From assembly GCF_030316135.1 (NCBI RefSeq), contig NZ_CP128185.1, positions 4,278,001 to 4,342,000 on the forward strand: a stretch of DNA of 64,000 bases. The letters are read 5' to 3'. Below the pieces are notes generated by a model that saw only the letters and a program-made list of their open reading frames with translations, had not been told where the DNA came from and made no database searches. How positions within the stretch are numbered: position 1 is the stretch's first letter; each line of letters opens with the position of its first letter. The translations under genes were made by a program, and so were the position numbers. This document shows, piece after piece, positions 47,638-57,322 of this stretch. The DNA comes from Aliiglaciecola sp. LCG003 (GTDB taxonomy: Bacteria; Pseudomonadota; Gammaproteobacteria; Enterobacterales; Alteromonadaceae).

Positions 47638-47940
47638 TCAATAAGGTTGAGACATGGAGAACGGCAAGATCGTTGCTCCTTTAGCCTTAGGTGGATTGCC
47701 AATCATCTCATCATAAGGGGATTCATGCACCATTATGGCTTTGCTGACATTTATTACTTCAAACGCATCACGGATTTGTTGGGCACTATGGAAGCGTTTT
47801 AGCGAAGGCCCCTGATAAAGCATACCTTGGTTATTCCCAACGTGCAGTTTAACCAAATATAGGCTCATTTCAAATGACTGTACTTCAAGTAAATCAATGG
47901 TTATTTTGTCTCGAATGACGCGCTCGTAGTCAAATTTCAT
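47638..47940 (-). CDS. Conserved hypothetical protein (DUF6482-like)
   Basis: A 100-residue soluble protein. The segment SLYLVKLHVGNNQGMLYQGPSLKRFHSAQQIRDAFEVINVSKAIMVHESPYDEMIG is the recognisable part and recalls the DUF6482 family of Vibrio and Alteromonadales; this identification is from memory of the pattern. Function unknown. Confidence 0.6.
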   Translation of the reverse strand: MKFDYERVIRDKITIDLLEVQSFEMSLYLVKLHVGNNQGMLYQGPSLKRFHSAQQIRDAFEVINVSKAIMVHESPYDEMIGNPPKAKGATILPFSMSQPY

Positions 47941-48039
47941 AAATAGTCCTGAAGCTAATCTTGCAGAACTAGTTACTACGCCTAAGTTGAGCAGAAAGTT
48001 CAGTATTAGTGCTTTCTAAACTTTCTGCTAAATAAGTAT

Positions 48040-49275
48040 TTATTGAGGCGGGGAAGGCTGTGCTATTGGTGAAGCTTTAGGTTCACTTCGTTTTACGCTA
48101 ACCAATAGAAACAAGCTTAATAGAGTGCCAACAAATAAGACTGTGGAAATAATTTCGGGGATTTGTAGTGTTACTGCAGCAGTTAGTAGCAAGGCATTTT
48201 TGCCCCACTCAAGCCAATAAGCTATAGGTTTTGATTCCATAAACCAGGCCAATGAAACACTGCTCAAAACAACAAAGGCAGCGAGCGCCATCTGAGAACC
48301 AATCGCCATAACGGCAACATTCATCATCAGATAAACAGCAATCATTGCAGAAATCGCATATTGGAACACACAATATATTTTTGCTGGAACGCTTAACGCA
48401 GTATCGAAACGTTCGAATTTCGTTAGGTCCACTCGTGTAAGAGGGTACTTTGCAGCTACATCATCAGGCCGCCAACCGGTTTTACCGAACCAGACTCGAA
48501 ACTTGTCTGGCCACCTTTTCGTTCTTGTACTGTCTTTTACCAATTGCGAATAAACTTGTAGGTTGGCCCACACGGGGTTCCAACTGTGTAATGCTTTGCG
48601 CACACCATAAATGGGCGGCTCTTCGTCTAATTCATCTTGGAAACTGGCAAAGATACGATCCCAAATAATAAACACCCCACCGTAATTTCGATCTAAATAA
48701 CGCTGATTCTGGGCATGATGAACTCGGTGATTTGACGGTGTAACAAAAATCCACTCCAGCCAGCCTAATTTGGGCACGTGCTGGGTGTGAACCCAAAATT
48801 GATAGACTAAATTTATTGCCGCCACACTGATCAGCATCAAAGGATCAAAGCCCATTAGTGCCATGGGTAAATAAAACACAAAGCTAAAAATAGTACCTGA
48901 AGACTGACGCAACGCTGTGGTTAGGTTGTAGTCTTCGCTGGAATGGTGCACCACATGCCCCGCCCAAAATATACTCATTTCGTGGCCAAACCTATGATTC
49001 CAATAGTAAAAAAAGTCATATATGACAAATGCCGCCACCCAAACTAGTGTCGATTCTGGCAAAGTGAAAAGCCTCAGGTTGTCATATAAAATGATATAAA
49101 TCGTAAAGGGGACTAAGTTTTTCGCAATACCAATCATACGACTCATAACGCCTGCGCTTAGACTGCCTATAGCGTCATTGACACGGTAATAATCAGTTTT
49201 CCGAATCTTTTCAAATATCAATTCAAGCGCAATTAATAAAAAGAAGAACGGTATGGCGTACAGAATAATAGTCAT
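48040..49275 (-). CDS. Sterol desaturase / fatty acid hydroxylase family membrane protein
   Basis: A 411-residue di-iron membrane enzyme. The histidine boxes are visible: HRFGHEMSIFWAGHVVHHSSEDYN (H-x4-H and H-x2-HH) and HTQHVPKLGWLEWIFVTPSNHRVHHAQN. Helices flank them, and an additional C-terminal three-helix extension (about 300-395) is present. Relatives hydroxylate or desaturate lipids; the substrate is unknown. It is divergent from the DUF3014 gene. Confidence 0.9.
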   Translation of the reverse strand: MTIILYAIPFFFLLIALELIFEKIRKTDYYRVNDAIGSLSAGVMSRMIGIAKNLVPFTIYIILYDNLRLFTLPESTLVWVAAFVIYDFFYYWNHRFGHEMSIFWAGHVVHHSSEDYNLTTALRQSSGTIFSFVFYLPMALMGFDPLMLISVAAINLVYQFWVHTQHVPKLGWLEWIFVTPSNHRVHHAQNQRYLDRNYGGVFIIWDRIFASFQDELDEEPPIYGVRKALHSWNPVWANLQVYSQLVKDSTRTKRWPDKFRVWFGKTGWRPDDVAAKYPLTRVDLTKFERFDTALSVPAKIYCVFQYAISAMIAVYLMMNVAVMAIGSQMALAAFVVLSSVSLAWFMESKPIAYWLEWGKNALLLTAAVTLQIPEIISTVLFVGTLLSLFLLVSVKRSEPKASPIAQPSPPQ

Positions 49276-49464
49276 AAACTTATCGACTCAAATGTAAATT
49301 AATTGTAAATTCTCCGACCAGTTTAAACGGCATAAGTTACTCTGTCCAGACCTTGTAATTGTAAGGTCTACACTCCATATATAAAATTATCCTAAAAATT
49401 TTCAACAATTGGCCAAGATGCTTGTCATAATAAGATATAGGTCTTTGAAATATGGAAAAAATGT

Positions 49465-50313
49465 ATGACTGAAGAATCGAAAAACAAATCAATCGCTCCT
49501 CACATCATATTAGCGGCGGTAGTTGGCATCATCATTGTTGCTGCATATTTTATGTTCTCAGGGGACGAACAAGCAGACCTCAACGCCCCCCCCATAGCCA
49601 TAGAAAGCAAGCCTGTAGAGCCGGCATTCTCCCCTGAATCAACAGCCGACAGCAGCGATTATGTTACCGAAGATGACGCTTTGGCTAACGACGAGCCTGT
49701 AGCTTTAGACATGCCTGAACCTATGCCTGAGCCTGAGCCGCTGGATACCAGCGATGCTGCCGTGAAAACGTCATTACTTAGCATAGCAAACTATGAAACC
49801 GCAGCCCGTCTGCTGGTTAACGATGACCTACTGCGTCGTTTTGTGGTGCTAACCTCCAATGCTGCAAATAAAACCTTGGTTCCTAAACATCAAGTTGTTG
49901 TCGCGCCTGAACAGGCATTTCGGGTCTACGAGCAATCTGACAAGACCTTTATTGATGCTTCAAGCTTTAAACGTTACACTCCTTATGTTGACGCCATCGA
50001 CTCTATGGATACCCCTGCATTATTGTCGTTATATGAAACCTATAAACCAGCATTAGATAATTTTTATGCTGAAATAGGGGACCCCGATGATGACTTTAAA
50101 TTCGTTTTAGTTGACGCAATCAATCATATCCTGGATACCCCTGAAGTCCCTATGCCGATGGAAGTTTATACCGAAAGTGTGATGTATAAGTTCAAAGATC
50201 AACGATTGGAAGAGCTATCTTCTGTGCAAAAGCAATTATTGCGCACTGGGCCAGAGAATATGCGCCGTTTGAAATCAAAACTGCGCGAGATCAAAGACGC
50301 TTTACAAGAGTAA
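49465..50313 (+). CDS. DUF3014-family membrane-anchored protein
   Basis: A 282-residue protein. One N-terminal membrane helix (HIILAAVVGIIIVAAYFMF) is followed by an acidic, proline-rich linker with a repeated P-E-P pattern (about 70-95) and a folded domain beginning LLSIANYETAARLLVNDDLLRRFVVLTSNAANK. This matches the DUF3014 layout. Role unknown. It lies nine bases before the DUF1285 gene; both likely form an operon. Confidence 0.85.
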   Translation: MTEESKNKSIAPHIILAAVVGIIIVAAYFMFSGDEQADLNAPPIAIESKPVEPAFSPESTADSSDYVTEDDALANDEPVALDMPEPMPEPEPLDTSDAAVKTSLLSIANYETAARLLVNDDLLRRFVVLTSNAANKTLVPKHQVVVAPEQAFRVYEQSDKTFIDASSFKRYTPYVDAIDSMDTPALLSLYETYKPALDNFYAEIGDPDDDFKFVLVDAINHILDTPEVPMPMEVYTESVMYKFKDQRLEELSSVQKQLLRTGPENMRRLKSKLREIKDALQE

Positions 50314-50322
50314 CTTTACGAT

Positions 50323-50859
50323 ATGGATTTAGGCAAACTCCAGCAGCAACTGGCGCAACACCAAAATAAGGTGCCGCCAGTTGAAAAATGGCAGCCAGCT
50401 TTTTGTGGTGATATAGATTTGCAAATTAAGCACGACGGCAGTTGGTTTTATATGGGGACGCCTATAGGCCGCAAGGCGCTGGTGAAATTGTTCGCTGGCG
50501 TTCTACGTAAGGATGATGATAAATATTACCTAGTAACCCCAGTTGAAAAAGTCGGCATTCAAGTAGAAGACGTACCTTTTTTAATCGTCCAGTGGGAAAA
50601 ATCGGACGACATGTTAGTGTTTACCACCCAAACCGATGATCAATTTGTGGTCAGTTCAGAAAACCCCGTTGAATTACGCACCGATGCCATCACTGGAGCA
50701 CTACTACCTTATGTAAAGGTAAGACGAAATTTGTGGGCCAGACTTCACCAAAATGTATATTACCAGCTCATTGAGATTGCCAAACAGCAAGTCATAGAGG
50801 GCGATTCCCATCTAGTATTAAGCAGTGGGGATTATTCGTTTTCCCTTGGTACATATTGA
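50323..50859 (+). CDS. DUF1285-family protein
   Basis: A 178-residue soluble protein. PPVEKWQPAFCGDIDLQIKHDGSWFYMGTPIGRKALVKLFAGVLRKDDD is the family's clear N-terminal signature (the CGDxxxxIxxDGxWfyxGtPIxR pattern). It occurs widely in proteobacteria and has no established function. Follows the DUF3014 gene closely. Confidence 0.9.
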   Translation: MDLGKLQQQLAQHQNKVPPVEKWQPAFCGDIDLQIKHDGSWFYMGTPIGRKALVKLFAGVLRKDDDKYYLVTPVEKVGIQVEDVPFLIVQWEKSDDMLVFTTQTDDQFVVSSENPVELRTDAITGALLPYVKVRRNLWARLHQNVYYQLIEIAKQQVIEGDSHLVLSSGDYSFSLGTY

Positions 50860-51079
50860 AAAAATGTTTAGCTTAGACGTATACAATGCCATTAATCTCA
50901 GCCCCTATTTTTATAGGCTTGTGAGAACAATCCTGCTCAAACCAGACCACCCCAAGTATAATCTTTTCTTACCAATCAATTACTAAGTTAAATTTGAGTT
51001 TGCGTTTAGCGACTTTGACCTGATGCACAAATTCCCCTAATGTTGTTCAAAATTGATCAATGTTGAAGAGACCAACACT

Positions 51080-52393
51080 ATGCCACTACAACAAACCAAC
51101 CTTTGTAAAACTTATATGATGGCGCTCATTGTCGGCTCAATTTTATTGAGTACATCGGTGCAAGCAGCCACATATATTCATGCAGGTACACTCATCAGTG
51201 CGGCATCCGATAAGGTACAAAATAACGTCACCGTTATCGTTGAAGACAACAGTATTCGTTCTATTCAATCCGGCTTTATTGCAGTTGGCCCAAATGACAC
51301 CTTAATCGATTTATCCGACTACACCCTGATGCCCGGTTTAATGGATATGCATACCCACTTAACCTTTGAGCACTCAGGACCGGCCTCATATATGGAGCGT
51401 TTTGTATTAAACGAAGCTGATTTCACCATTCAGGCTGTGGGTTTCGCCGAGAAAACCCTGCAAGCTGGCTTTACCACTGTTAGAAACTTAGGCGATGCAT
51501 ATAACGAGACCGTGGCCTTGCGTAACGCCATCAACAAAGGGATGATTGACGGTCCCCGCGTATTCACCGCCGCAAAAGCGATTGCCACTACTGGTGGGCA
51601 TGCTGATCCAACCAACGGACAGGCAAAAGTCATCACCACTGATCCAGGCCCGATAGAGGGCGTAGTCAATGGCGTTGCTGAGGCCCGTAAAGCCGTTCGT
51701 CAGCGCTACAAAGATGGCGCTGATTTAATCAAAATCACTGCCACGGGCGGAGTACTCTCAGTTGCTAAAAGCGGCCAAAATCCACAGTTTATGCAAGACG
51801 AACTTCAAGCGATTGTCGAAACCGCAAAAGACTACGGCATGACCATCGCGGTTCACGCCCACGGCAAAGAGGGCATGCGTCGTGCCATTGTTGCGGGTGT
51901 TACCTCCATAGAGCACGGCACATACATGGATAAAGAAATCTTCAAATTAATGAAAGAAAATGGTACCTACTATGTGCCCACCATCATGGCTGGTAACTGG
52001 GTAGCAGAAAAAGCCAAAATTGATGGTTTCTTCCCAGATGTTGTCCGCCCCAAGGCAGCAGAGATAGGCCCGAAAATAATGAATACCTTTTCTGCCGCTT
52101 ATAAGTCAGGGGTCAATATCGCTTTTGGTACTGACTCTGGTGTGTCGGCACATGGTGATAACGGACTAGAATTTGTCCTGATGGTGGAAGGGGGTATGAA
52201 ACCCATCGAAGCGATACGCAGCGCTACCTATCACGGCGCAGTTCTACTCAATGAACTCGACCGTCTTGGCACCATTGAACAAGGTAAGTTGGCAGATATG
52301 GTGGCTGTGAAAGGCGATCCTCTTACTAATATTGCAGAAATGCAAGATATCGATTTTGTCATGAAAGACGGCAAGGTCTACCTGTATAAATAG
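51080..52393 (+). CDS. Secreted amidohydrolase (Xaa-Pro dipeptidase-like)
   Basis: About 437 residues. A signal peptide ([29 protein letters not shown]) precedes a TIM-barrel amidohydrolase. Metal-site motifs are H-x-H in [13 protein letters not shown], the lysine in [27 protein letters not shown] and GTDSGV. This subgroup often cleaves dipeptides or N-acyl amino acids (prolidase-like). A TTG at 51053 is in frame, but the ATG at 51080 with GAAGAG upstream gives a proper signal peptide. Confidence 0.9.
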   Translation: MPLQQTNLCKTYMMALIVGSILLSTSVQAATYIHAGTLISAASDKVQNNVTVIVEDNSIRSIQSGFIAVGPNDTLIDLSDYTLMPGLMDMHTHLTFEHSGPASYMERFVLNEADFTIQAVGFAEKTLQAGFTTVRNLGDAYNETVALRNAINKGMIDGPRVFTAAKAIATTGGHADPTNGQAKVITTDPGPIEGVVNGVAEARKAVRQRYKDGADLIKITATGGVLSVAKSGQNPQFMQDELQAIVETAKDYGMTIAVHAHGKEGMRRAIVAGVTSIEHGTYMDKEIFKLMKENGTYYVPTIMAGNWVAEKAKIDGFFPDVVRPKAAEIGPKIMNTFSAAYKSGVNIAFGTDSGVSAHGDNGLEFVLMVEGGMKPIEAIRSATYHGAVLLNELDRLGTIEQGKLADMVAVKGDPLTNIAEMQDIDFVMKDGKVYLYK

Positions 52394-52576
52394 GCCTAAC
52401 CCCACTTTATGCTAATTAGGAAAGTAACTGAGCAAAGCCTACAGCAAAGAAGCACGTAGGTAACTGATAATGTCACCAATATAAGCTGTTAGGGTGTGAA
52501 CAATAATAGCTTTTATCCGGCCTTTGATCCGGAAGCCCACTAAGGTCGTTTAAGTATAAAAAACAGGGAAATGAAC

Positions 52577-53347
52577 ATGAAATTACGTAATACCACAATT
52601 ACCTTAATAACGGCTATGGGTTTAACCCTTAGCAGCGCATCGGCTTTCGCCGAGCATCACAGTATCGCGGATAAAGTTAAACAGGCAATGCAAAGCGACA
52701 TTCGGACCGATGCTGAAAAAGAGCGGGATGATAATCGCTTACCGGCTCAAACCTTAGAATTTTTTGGTTTGCAGGAAGACATGCGCATTTTAGAACTGAT
52801 CCCAGGTGGTGGTTGGTATACTAAAATTCTAGCCCCACTGGTTGCCGAAAAAGGTCAATATTATGCAGCTATGGGAACGAGTGGCATAAAGGAACGACTA
52901 ACCAATACTGCTGGCTTTGAGAAAATTCAGATCGTTGCCGAAGATGCAAAATTATGGCGTGAAGAAGGGGACAGATTTTATTCTCTCGATTTAAATGGGT
53001 TCGGTGTAAACAATATAGACATAGTGTTCACCTTTAGAAATTATCACAATTTCAATGCCCAAGGCCGAGCAGCAATGAATAAAGCCGCCTTTGAAGCGCT
53101 CAAGCCCGGCGGAATTTATGCGGTTGTGGACCACACTGCAAGACATATGGAGCCGATGAACGGTGCGAATCGTCGCCGCGTCGATCCGGTATTAGCCATC
53201 AAAGAAATCCAAGCGGCTGGTTTTGAGTTTGTTGATTACTCAGACATACACTACCGTCAAGATGATGAATTAGAATATGAAGTAGGCGCCAAGTCAGTGA
53301 CCGGCAACACCGATCGTTGGACCATGAAGTTTCGCAAACCTAACTAG
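52577..53347 (+). CDS. Secreted class I SAM methyltransferase-like protein
   Basis: About 256 residues with a signal peptide (about 1-26, ending ASAFA). The mature part is a Rossmann methyltransferase-like domain: MRILELIPGGGWYTKILAPLV corresponds to motif I, and DIVFTFRNYHNF and LKPGGIYAVVDHTARH to later motifs. Secreted members are common in marine gammaproteobacteria; whether they use SAM outside the cytoplasm is unclear. AGGGAA spacing favours the ATG at 52577 over the one at 52571. Confidence 0.85.
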   Translation: MKLRNTTITLITAMGLTLSSASAFAEHHSIADKVKQAMQSDIRTDAEKERDDNRLPAQTLEFFGLQEDMRILELIPGGGWYTKILAPLVAEKGQYYAAMGTSGIKERLTNTAGFEKIQIVAEDAKLWREEGDRFYSLDLNGFGVNNIDIVFTFRNYHNFNAQGRAAMNKAAFEALKPGGIYAVVDHTARHMEPMNGANRRRVDPVLAIKEIQAAGFEFVDYSDIHYRQDDELEYEVGAKSVTGNTDRWTMKFRKPN

Positions 53348-53618
53348 CCAATTCCTTGCTAGTCTAGATATTTAAATTTTATTGAGCAGGGCTGTCGGTC
53401 ATCTTCACGGCCCTGACTCATTTAGCTCAAAAAATATGCAGCCAGTGTCGAGCTTTTTAACATCATACTTCCCATAGCGCAAAAAAATGAGTTAACCCAC
53501 TGATATATAGCCATTAAAATATGGCCTGATATTTGCTTTGTCAGTGTATGAAAAAAAATTATCTCCGCCTCAACCACCTCTAATTTTTCTTGTATCAGTT
53601 AATTGTTAAGGAAGTAAA

Positions 53619-54335
53619 ATGAAAATCAAGTCAATCAAAACATTGTTAGCGGGTCTACTCGTCTCTTCTGTGTTGTGCTCAGGTATAGCTAATGCCACCG
53701 TAATCACAGGATCCTTTACAGGTACAGATGCAGGCGAAGGACTAGATTTTCAAGGCCTGTTTGACTATGCAGTAAACGTACGTGGTCCTGGTGGCATAAC
53801 TATTGGTGATGCCAACTTTACCGATGATAATGCTGCTGGTGTGTCAATTTTTGCAGCAAATAACATACTCAATTGGCACAATGCTAGTTATGGCGCATCT
53901 GCCGATGATGACGGTCTTGAAACAGTGATGCGTTCTATTCGTTGGAGTAACGCCGGAACTGATGTTGTCCGAGTCGACCTTGCGAATCTAGTGATTGGAA
54001 ACGACTATTCACTGCAGTTATTATTTGCTGAAAACTGCTGTAGTCGTGGTTTTGATGTTTCTGTTGAAGGTCAACAAATCGTAGATGACTTTGCTCCTTC
54101 GGTTCAACAAGGTGGCATTGGGGTTAACTCTGTTGGCGCATTTGTACGTTTTGACTTCACAGCAACAGATGAAACCTTGAATATTGCAATGGGTGGCAGC
54201 GCAGCGGGCTTTCCTGACAATAATCCAATCATCAATGGCTTAACTTTGGAAAATACCACTCAAGTACCAGAGCCAACCTCTCTTGCCATTTTAGGTCTAG
54301 GGTTATTAGGACTTGGTTTACGCAAACGTCGTTAA
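53619..54335 (+). CDS. PEP-CTERM sorting-domain protein
   Basis: A 238-residue exported protein. A signal peptide (about 1-26) leads to a beta-rich domain. The C-terminus is a full PEP-CTERM anchor: VPEPTSLAILGLGLLGLGLRKRR, with the PEP box, hydrophobic helix and arginine-rich tail. Such proteins are processed by exosortase (EpsH/XrtA type) and are often linked to exopolysaccharide. No exosortase is in this window. A strong terminator follows. Confidence 0.93.
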   Translation: MKIKSIKTLLAGLLVSSVLCSGIANATVITGSFTGTDAGEGLDFQGLFDYAVNVRGPGGITIGDANFTDDNAAGVSIFAANNILNWHNASYGASADDDGLETVMRSIRWSNAGTDVVRVDLANLVIGNDYSLQLLFAENCCSRGFDVSVEGQQIVDDFAPSVQQGGIGVNSVGAFVRFDFTATDETLNIAMGGSAAGFPDNNPIINGLTLENTTQVPEPTSLAILGLGLLGLGLRKRR

Positions 54336-54361
54336 TCTAGTCAGCGTTTAATTTCCACAAA

Positions 54362-54386
54362 AAAAGCCGCTTTCGCGGCTTTTTTA
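54362..54386. terminator. Bidirectional terminator PEP-CTERM gene / tusA
   Basis: AAAAGCCGC and GCGGCTTTT form a perfect stem around TTTC, with A- and T-runs on both sides, between convergent genes. Confidence 0.92.
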
Positions 54387-54402
54387 TTGGTCGTCAATAA
54401 AA

Positions 54403-54666
54403 CTACAAACCTTTTCGAATCAAATATTTGTATGGGCTAGCGTCAGTGTAAGCCTTCACTAACGTATGATTCATAAAACGACAAAAGCTAGGAATATCGC
54501 GAGTGGTAGAATGGTCATCAGCAATAATACTTAGCGTTTGCCCGTCATCCATTCTGCGGATTTGCAAACGTACCATCATCACAGGCTCTGGACAGCGTAA
54601 ACCCAAAGCGTCCAAATGTTGATCGGCTTGGGCGAACTCGTCTAATCCCTCGTTACTAGATCCCAT
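54403..54666 (-). CDS. tusA: TusA-family sulfurtransferase-like protein
   Basis: About 87 residues. The family motif is [22 protein letters not shown], with the catalytic cysteine in RCPEP, and [18 protein letters not shown] as the second half. TusA relays persulfide sulfur for tRNA 2-thiouridine and other uses. A TTG further upstream is in frame, but the ATG at 54666 inside the pyrE stop region is preferred. It overlaps pyrE by 11 bases and is probably translationally coupled. Confidence 0.88.
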   Translation of the reverse strand: MGSSNEGLDEFAQADQHLDALGLRCPEPVMMVRLQIRRMDDGQTLSIIADDHSTTRDIPSFCRFMNHTLVKAYTDASPYKYLIRKGL

Positions 54667-55297
54667 AATCCTGCCGGTATTGTTCAATATTGGCCAAGTG
54701 GGCTTTCATTTCCGGTTTATCTTGTAGATATTCGACTAAATCGGACAAGCTAATAATCGAGATCACTTGGGTATTAAAATCCCGTTCAACTTCTTGAATC
54801 GCAGAAAGTTCGGCTTTGCCTTTTTCTTGGCGATCCAGTGCAATCAACACTCCGGCCAAAGTCGCGCCATGGGCATCAATCAACTGCATTGATTCACGAA
54901 TAGCCGTACCAGCAGTAATCACGTCATCCACCAGCATGATCCTGCCTTTAAGTGGACTGCCAACCAAAGTGCCGCCTTCACCATGGGTTTTAGCTTCTTT
55001 GCGATTAAAACAATAAGGCGTGTCGACATCATGTTTGTCAGCAAGGGCAACCGCGGTGGTGGTAGCAATGGGAATGCCTTTATAAGCAGGGCCAAACAAC
55101 ACATCAAATTCTATCTTTGAGGTGATCAATGCTTGAGCATAAAACTGGCCCAATTTAGCTAAATCACCGCCAGTATTAAACAAGCCAGCATTGAAGAAGT
55201 ACGGACTGTTACGGCCAGACTTTAACGTGAATTGGCCAAACTTAAGGACCTCACGTTGCAAGGCAAACTCAATAAAAGCTTTTTGATAATCTTGCAT
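54656..55297 (-). CDS. pyrE: Orotate phosphoribosyltransferase
   Basis: A 213-residue pyrimidine-biosynthesis enzyme converting orotate and PRPP to OMP. The PRPP-binding motif is [18 protein letters not shown] (about 119-136), and [18 protein letters not shown] lies upstream. Length equals the E. coli enzyme. Rph lies just upstream (20 bases), as in enterobacteria. Confidence 0.97.
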   Translation of the reverse strand: MQDYQKAFIEFALQREVLKFGQFTLKSGRNSPYFFNAGLFNTGGDLAKLGQFYAQALITSKIEFDVLFGPAYKGIPIATTTAVALADKHDVDTPYCFNRKEAKTHGEGGTLVGSPLKGRIMLVDDVITAGTAIRESMQLIDAHGATLAGVLIALDRQEKGKAELSAIQEVERDFNTQVISIISLSDLVEYLQDKPEMKAHLANIEQYRQDYGI

Positions 55298-55317
55298 AAC
55301 CAGACTCTCAAGTTGAA

Positions 55318-56031
55318 TTAATTTAACGCGCTTTTTTGAATATCGAACAGCTCACGTAAACCGTGTTTGGCTAGTTCTAGCATCTCGTGCATTTCTTCAA
55401 AGGTAAAAGGTTCGCCTTCGGCCGTACCTTGTATTTCAATCAATTTACCGGTATCCGTCATAACAACGTTCATATCAGTTTCAGCGTCAGCATCTTCTAC
55501 ATATTCTAAATCAGAAATCGCGTTACCTTTATAAACACCAACCGATAATGCTGCAATCATGTGCTTCAACGGATTGGTTTTTAATATACCTTTACTGCGC
55601 ATCCATGTAAGTGCGTCAACCATAGCAACACAAGCACCGGTTATAGAAGCCGTGCGCGTGCCACCGTCAGCCTGAATTACATCGCAATCTAGCGTGATCG
55701 TATTTTCACCAAGTAATTTCAGATCAACCGCTGCACGCAATGAACGGGCAATTAAGCGTTGGATCTCAAGTGTACGTCCGCCTTGCTTACCCCGGGCAGC
55801 TTCACGACCAGAACGTGTGTGGGTTGCGCGCGGCAACATGCTGTATTCAGCAGTGATCCAGCCTTTACCCTGACCTTTCATAAAGCGTGGTACGCCTTCT
55901 TCAACACTGGCATTACATAACACTTTAGTGTTGCCAAACTCGACCAATACTGAGCCTTCAGCATGACAAGTAAATTGACGGGTAATAGTAACGGGACGGA
56001 TTTGACTGGCAGTTCTTCCACTTGGACGCAT
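55318..56031 (-). CDS. rph: Ribonuclease PH
   Basis: A 237-residue phosphorolytic 3'-5' exoribonuclease that trims tRNA 3' ends. Signatures: [16 protein letters not shown] at the N-terminus, [57 protein letters not shown], and [23 protein letters not shown]. Complete, unlike the frameshifted allele of E. coli K-12. It is upstream of pyrE and divergent from yicC. Confidence 0.97.
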   Translation of the reverse strand: MRPSGRTASQIRPVTITRQFTCHAEGSVLVEFGNTKVLCNASVEEGVPRFMKGQGKGWITAEYSMLPRATHTRSGREAARGKQGGRTLEIQRLIARSLRAAVDLKLLGENTITLDCDVIQADGGTRTASITGACVAMVDALTWMRSKGILKTNPLKHMIAALSVGVYKGNAISDLEYVEDADAETDMNVVMTDTGKLIEIQGTAEGEPFTFEEMHEMLELAKHGLRELFDIQKSALN

Positions 56032-56284
56032 GTTTACACTCCTAATTGATATGGCGCAGGATTATAGCCTAACTAGCGCCAATGTTGCAGCAAGTGCACA
56101 AATAAAAAGGTAACTATAAAAATCCGCTGTTTTGGTGATTTTTGCCGAGTTGCATCGATTTGCCAGCCGGTTTGTAAGAAGAAATGACTGAATGACTAAA
56201 AGCGCTCTACAATTTTGCTCAATTGCGAGTACTATATGCAGCAAATAGTTGTCTAAAAAATAATTTAAACCTAGAGGATTTCCT

Positions 56285-57148
56285 ATGATTTACAGCATGA
56301 CCGCATTTGCCCGCAGAGAAATTAAAGCCCAATGGGGAACTGCTGTTTGGGAAATACGATCAGTAAATCAACGCTACTTAGAAACCTTTTTTAGATTGCC
56401 CGAGCAGCTTCGCTCTCTTGAACCCATGCTCAGAGAACGTTTTAGAAAAAGCCTCCAGCGCGGTAAAGTTGAATGTTCACTGCGGTATGTGCCAAATGAC
56501 GGCGCGGTAGGCAAACTGAGCCTGAATGAAGAGCTTGCCAAGCAACTTATGCATGCGGCAGATTGGGTGCAATCCCATGGCCAATCAAGTGGTGTTAATC
56601 CGGTCGACATACTACGTTGGCCCGGCGTTATCGCCAGCGAAGAAACCGATATGGATAGCGTGCAGACCGACGTGATGCAAGCATTCGACGAAACCTTAAA
56701 AGACTTTATCCAAGCCCGCGCCGCTGAAGGGGCGAACATGAAAACAATGATTGAGCAGCGCCTCGAAGGTATCGAAGAACAAGTGAAATTGGTCAGCGCC
56801 AGAATGCCAGAAATAATCGCATGGCAAAAAGATCGACTGCTTAGCCGCTTCGAAGAAGCCAAAATTGAACTAGAAGAGGGCCGCGTAGAGCAAGAAATGA
56901 TCATGCTAGCCCAAAAAGTTGACGTAGCCGAAGAGCTAGACCGACTCAATTCCCACATCGGCGAAACCTACAACATCCTCAAAAAAGGCGGAGCAGTAGG
57001 CCGCAGACTCGACTTCATGATGCAAGAATTCAATCGTGAATCCAACACCCTAGGCTCAAAATCCATCCACACCGACATCACCCAATCAGCGGTAGAATTA
57101 AAAGTCCTAATAGAACAAATGCGCGAGCAGATCCAGAATATAGAATAA
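56285..57148 (+). CDS. yicC: YicC-family endoribonuclease
   Basis: A 287-residue protein. The YicC N-terminal signature MIYSMTAFARREI and WEIRSVNQRYLETFFRLPEQLR are clear, and the C-terminal DUF1732 block includes RVEQEMIMLAQKVDVAEELDRLNSHI and RRLDFMMQEFNRESNTLGSKS. E. coli YicC is an endoribonuclease acting with PNPase on small RNAs. It is intact. An integrase gene begins 174 bases downstream; the 3' end of yicC is a known integration site for some genomic islands. Confidence 0.95.
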   Translation: MIYSMTAFARREIKAQWGTAVWEIRSVNQRYLETFFRLPEQLRSLEPMLRERFRKSLQRGKVECSLRYVPNDGAVGKLSLNEELAKQLMHAADWVQSHGQSSGVNPVDILRWPGVIASEETDMDSVQTDVMQAFDETLKDFIQARAAEGANMKTMIEQRLEGIEEQVKLVSARMPEIIAWQKDRLLSRFEEAKIELEEGRVEQEMIMLAQKVDVAEELDRLNSHIGETYNILKKGGAVGRRLDFMMQEFNRESNTLGSKSIHTDITQSAVELKVLIEQMREQIQNIE

Positions 57149-57185
57149 AGCTCACTAGCGTTCACAATAACTTATAAACACTTGA

Positions 57186-57218
57186 AAAACCTCGCTTTAT
57201 AGCGGGGTTTTGTTTTTT
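57186..57218 (+). terminator. yicC terminator
   Basis: AACCTCGC and GCGGGGTT pair (one G-T) around TTTATA, followed by TTTG and six Ts. It lies about 40 bases after the yicC stop and marks the start of the island side. Confidence 0.85.
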
Positions 57219-57254
57219 ATGGTTCCGTATTCTTTCATTCTGTTTCATCCAATT

Positions 57255-57308
57255 GGTGAGTATTGTGGTGAGTATTTTTCACTGCTAGTCTCAAACTACT
57301 GGTGAGTA
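57255..57308. repeat. GGTGAGTA direct repeats before the integrase
   Basis: GGTGAGTA occurs at 57255-57262, 57267-57274 and 57301-57308; the first two are spaced 12 bases and extend as GGTGAGTATT. They lie between the yicC terminator and the integrase and are candidates for integrase arm-binding or autoregulatory sites. Confidence 0.5.
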
Positions 57309-57322
57309 CAAGAGGTGAAAAA

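Noticed and set aside
56374-56958. 194-codon frame opposite yicC
   Set aside because: Serine-rich antisense shadow of a conserved gene.
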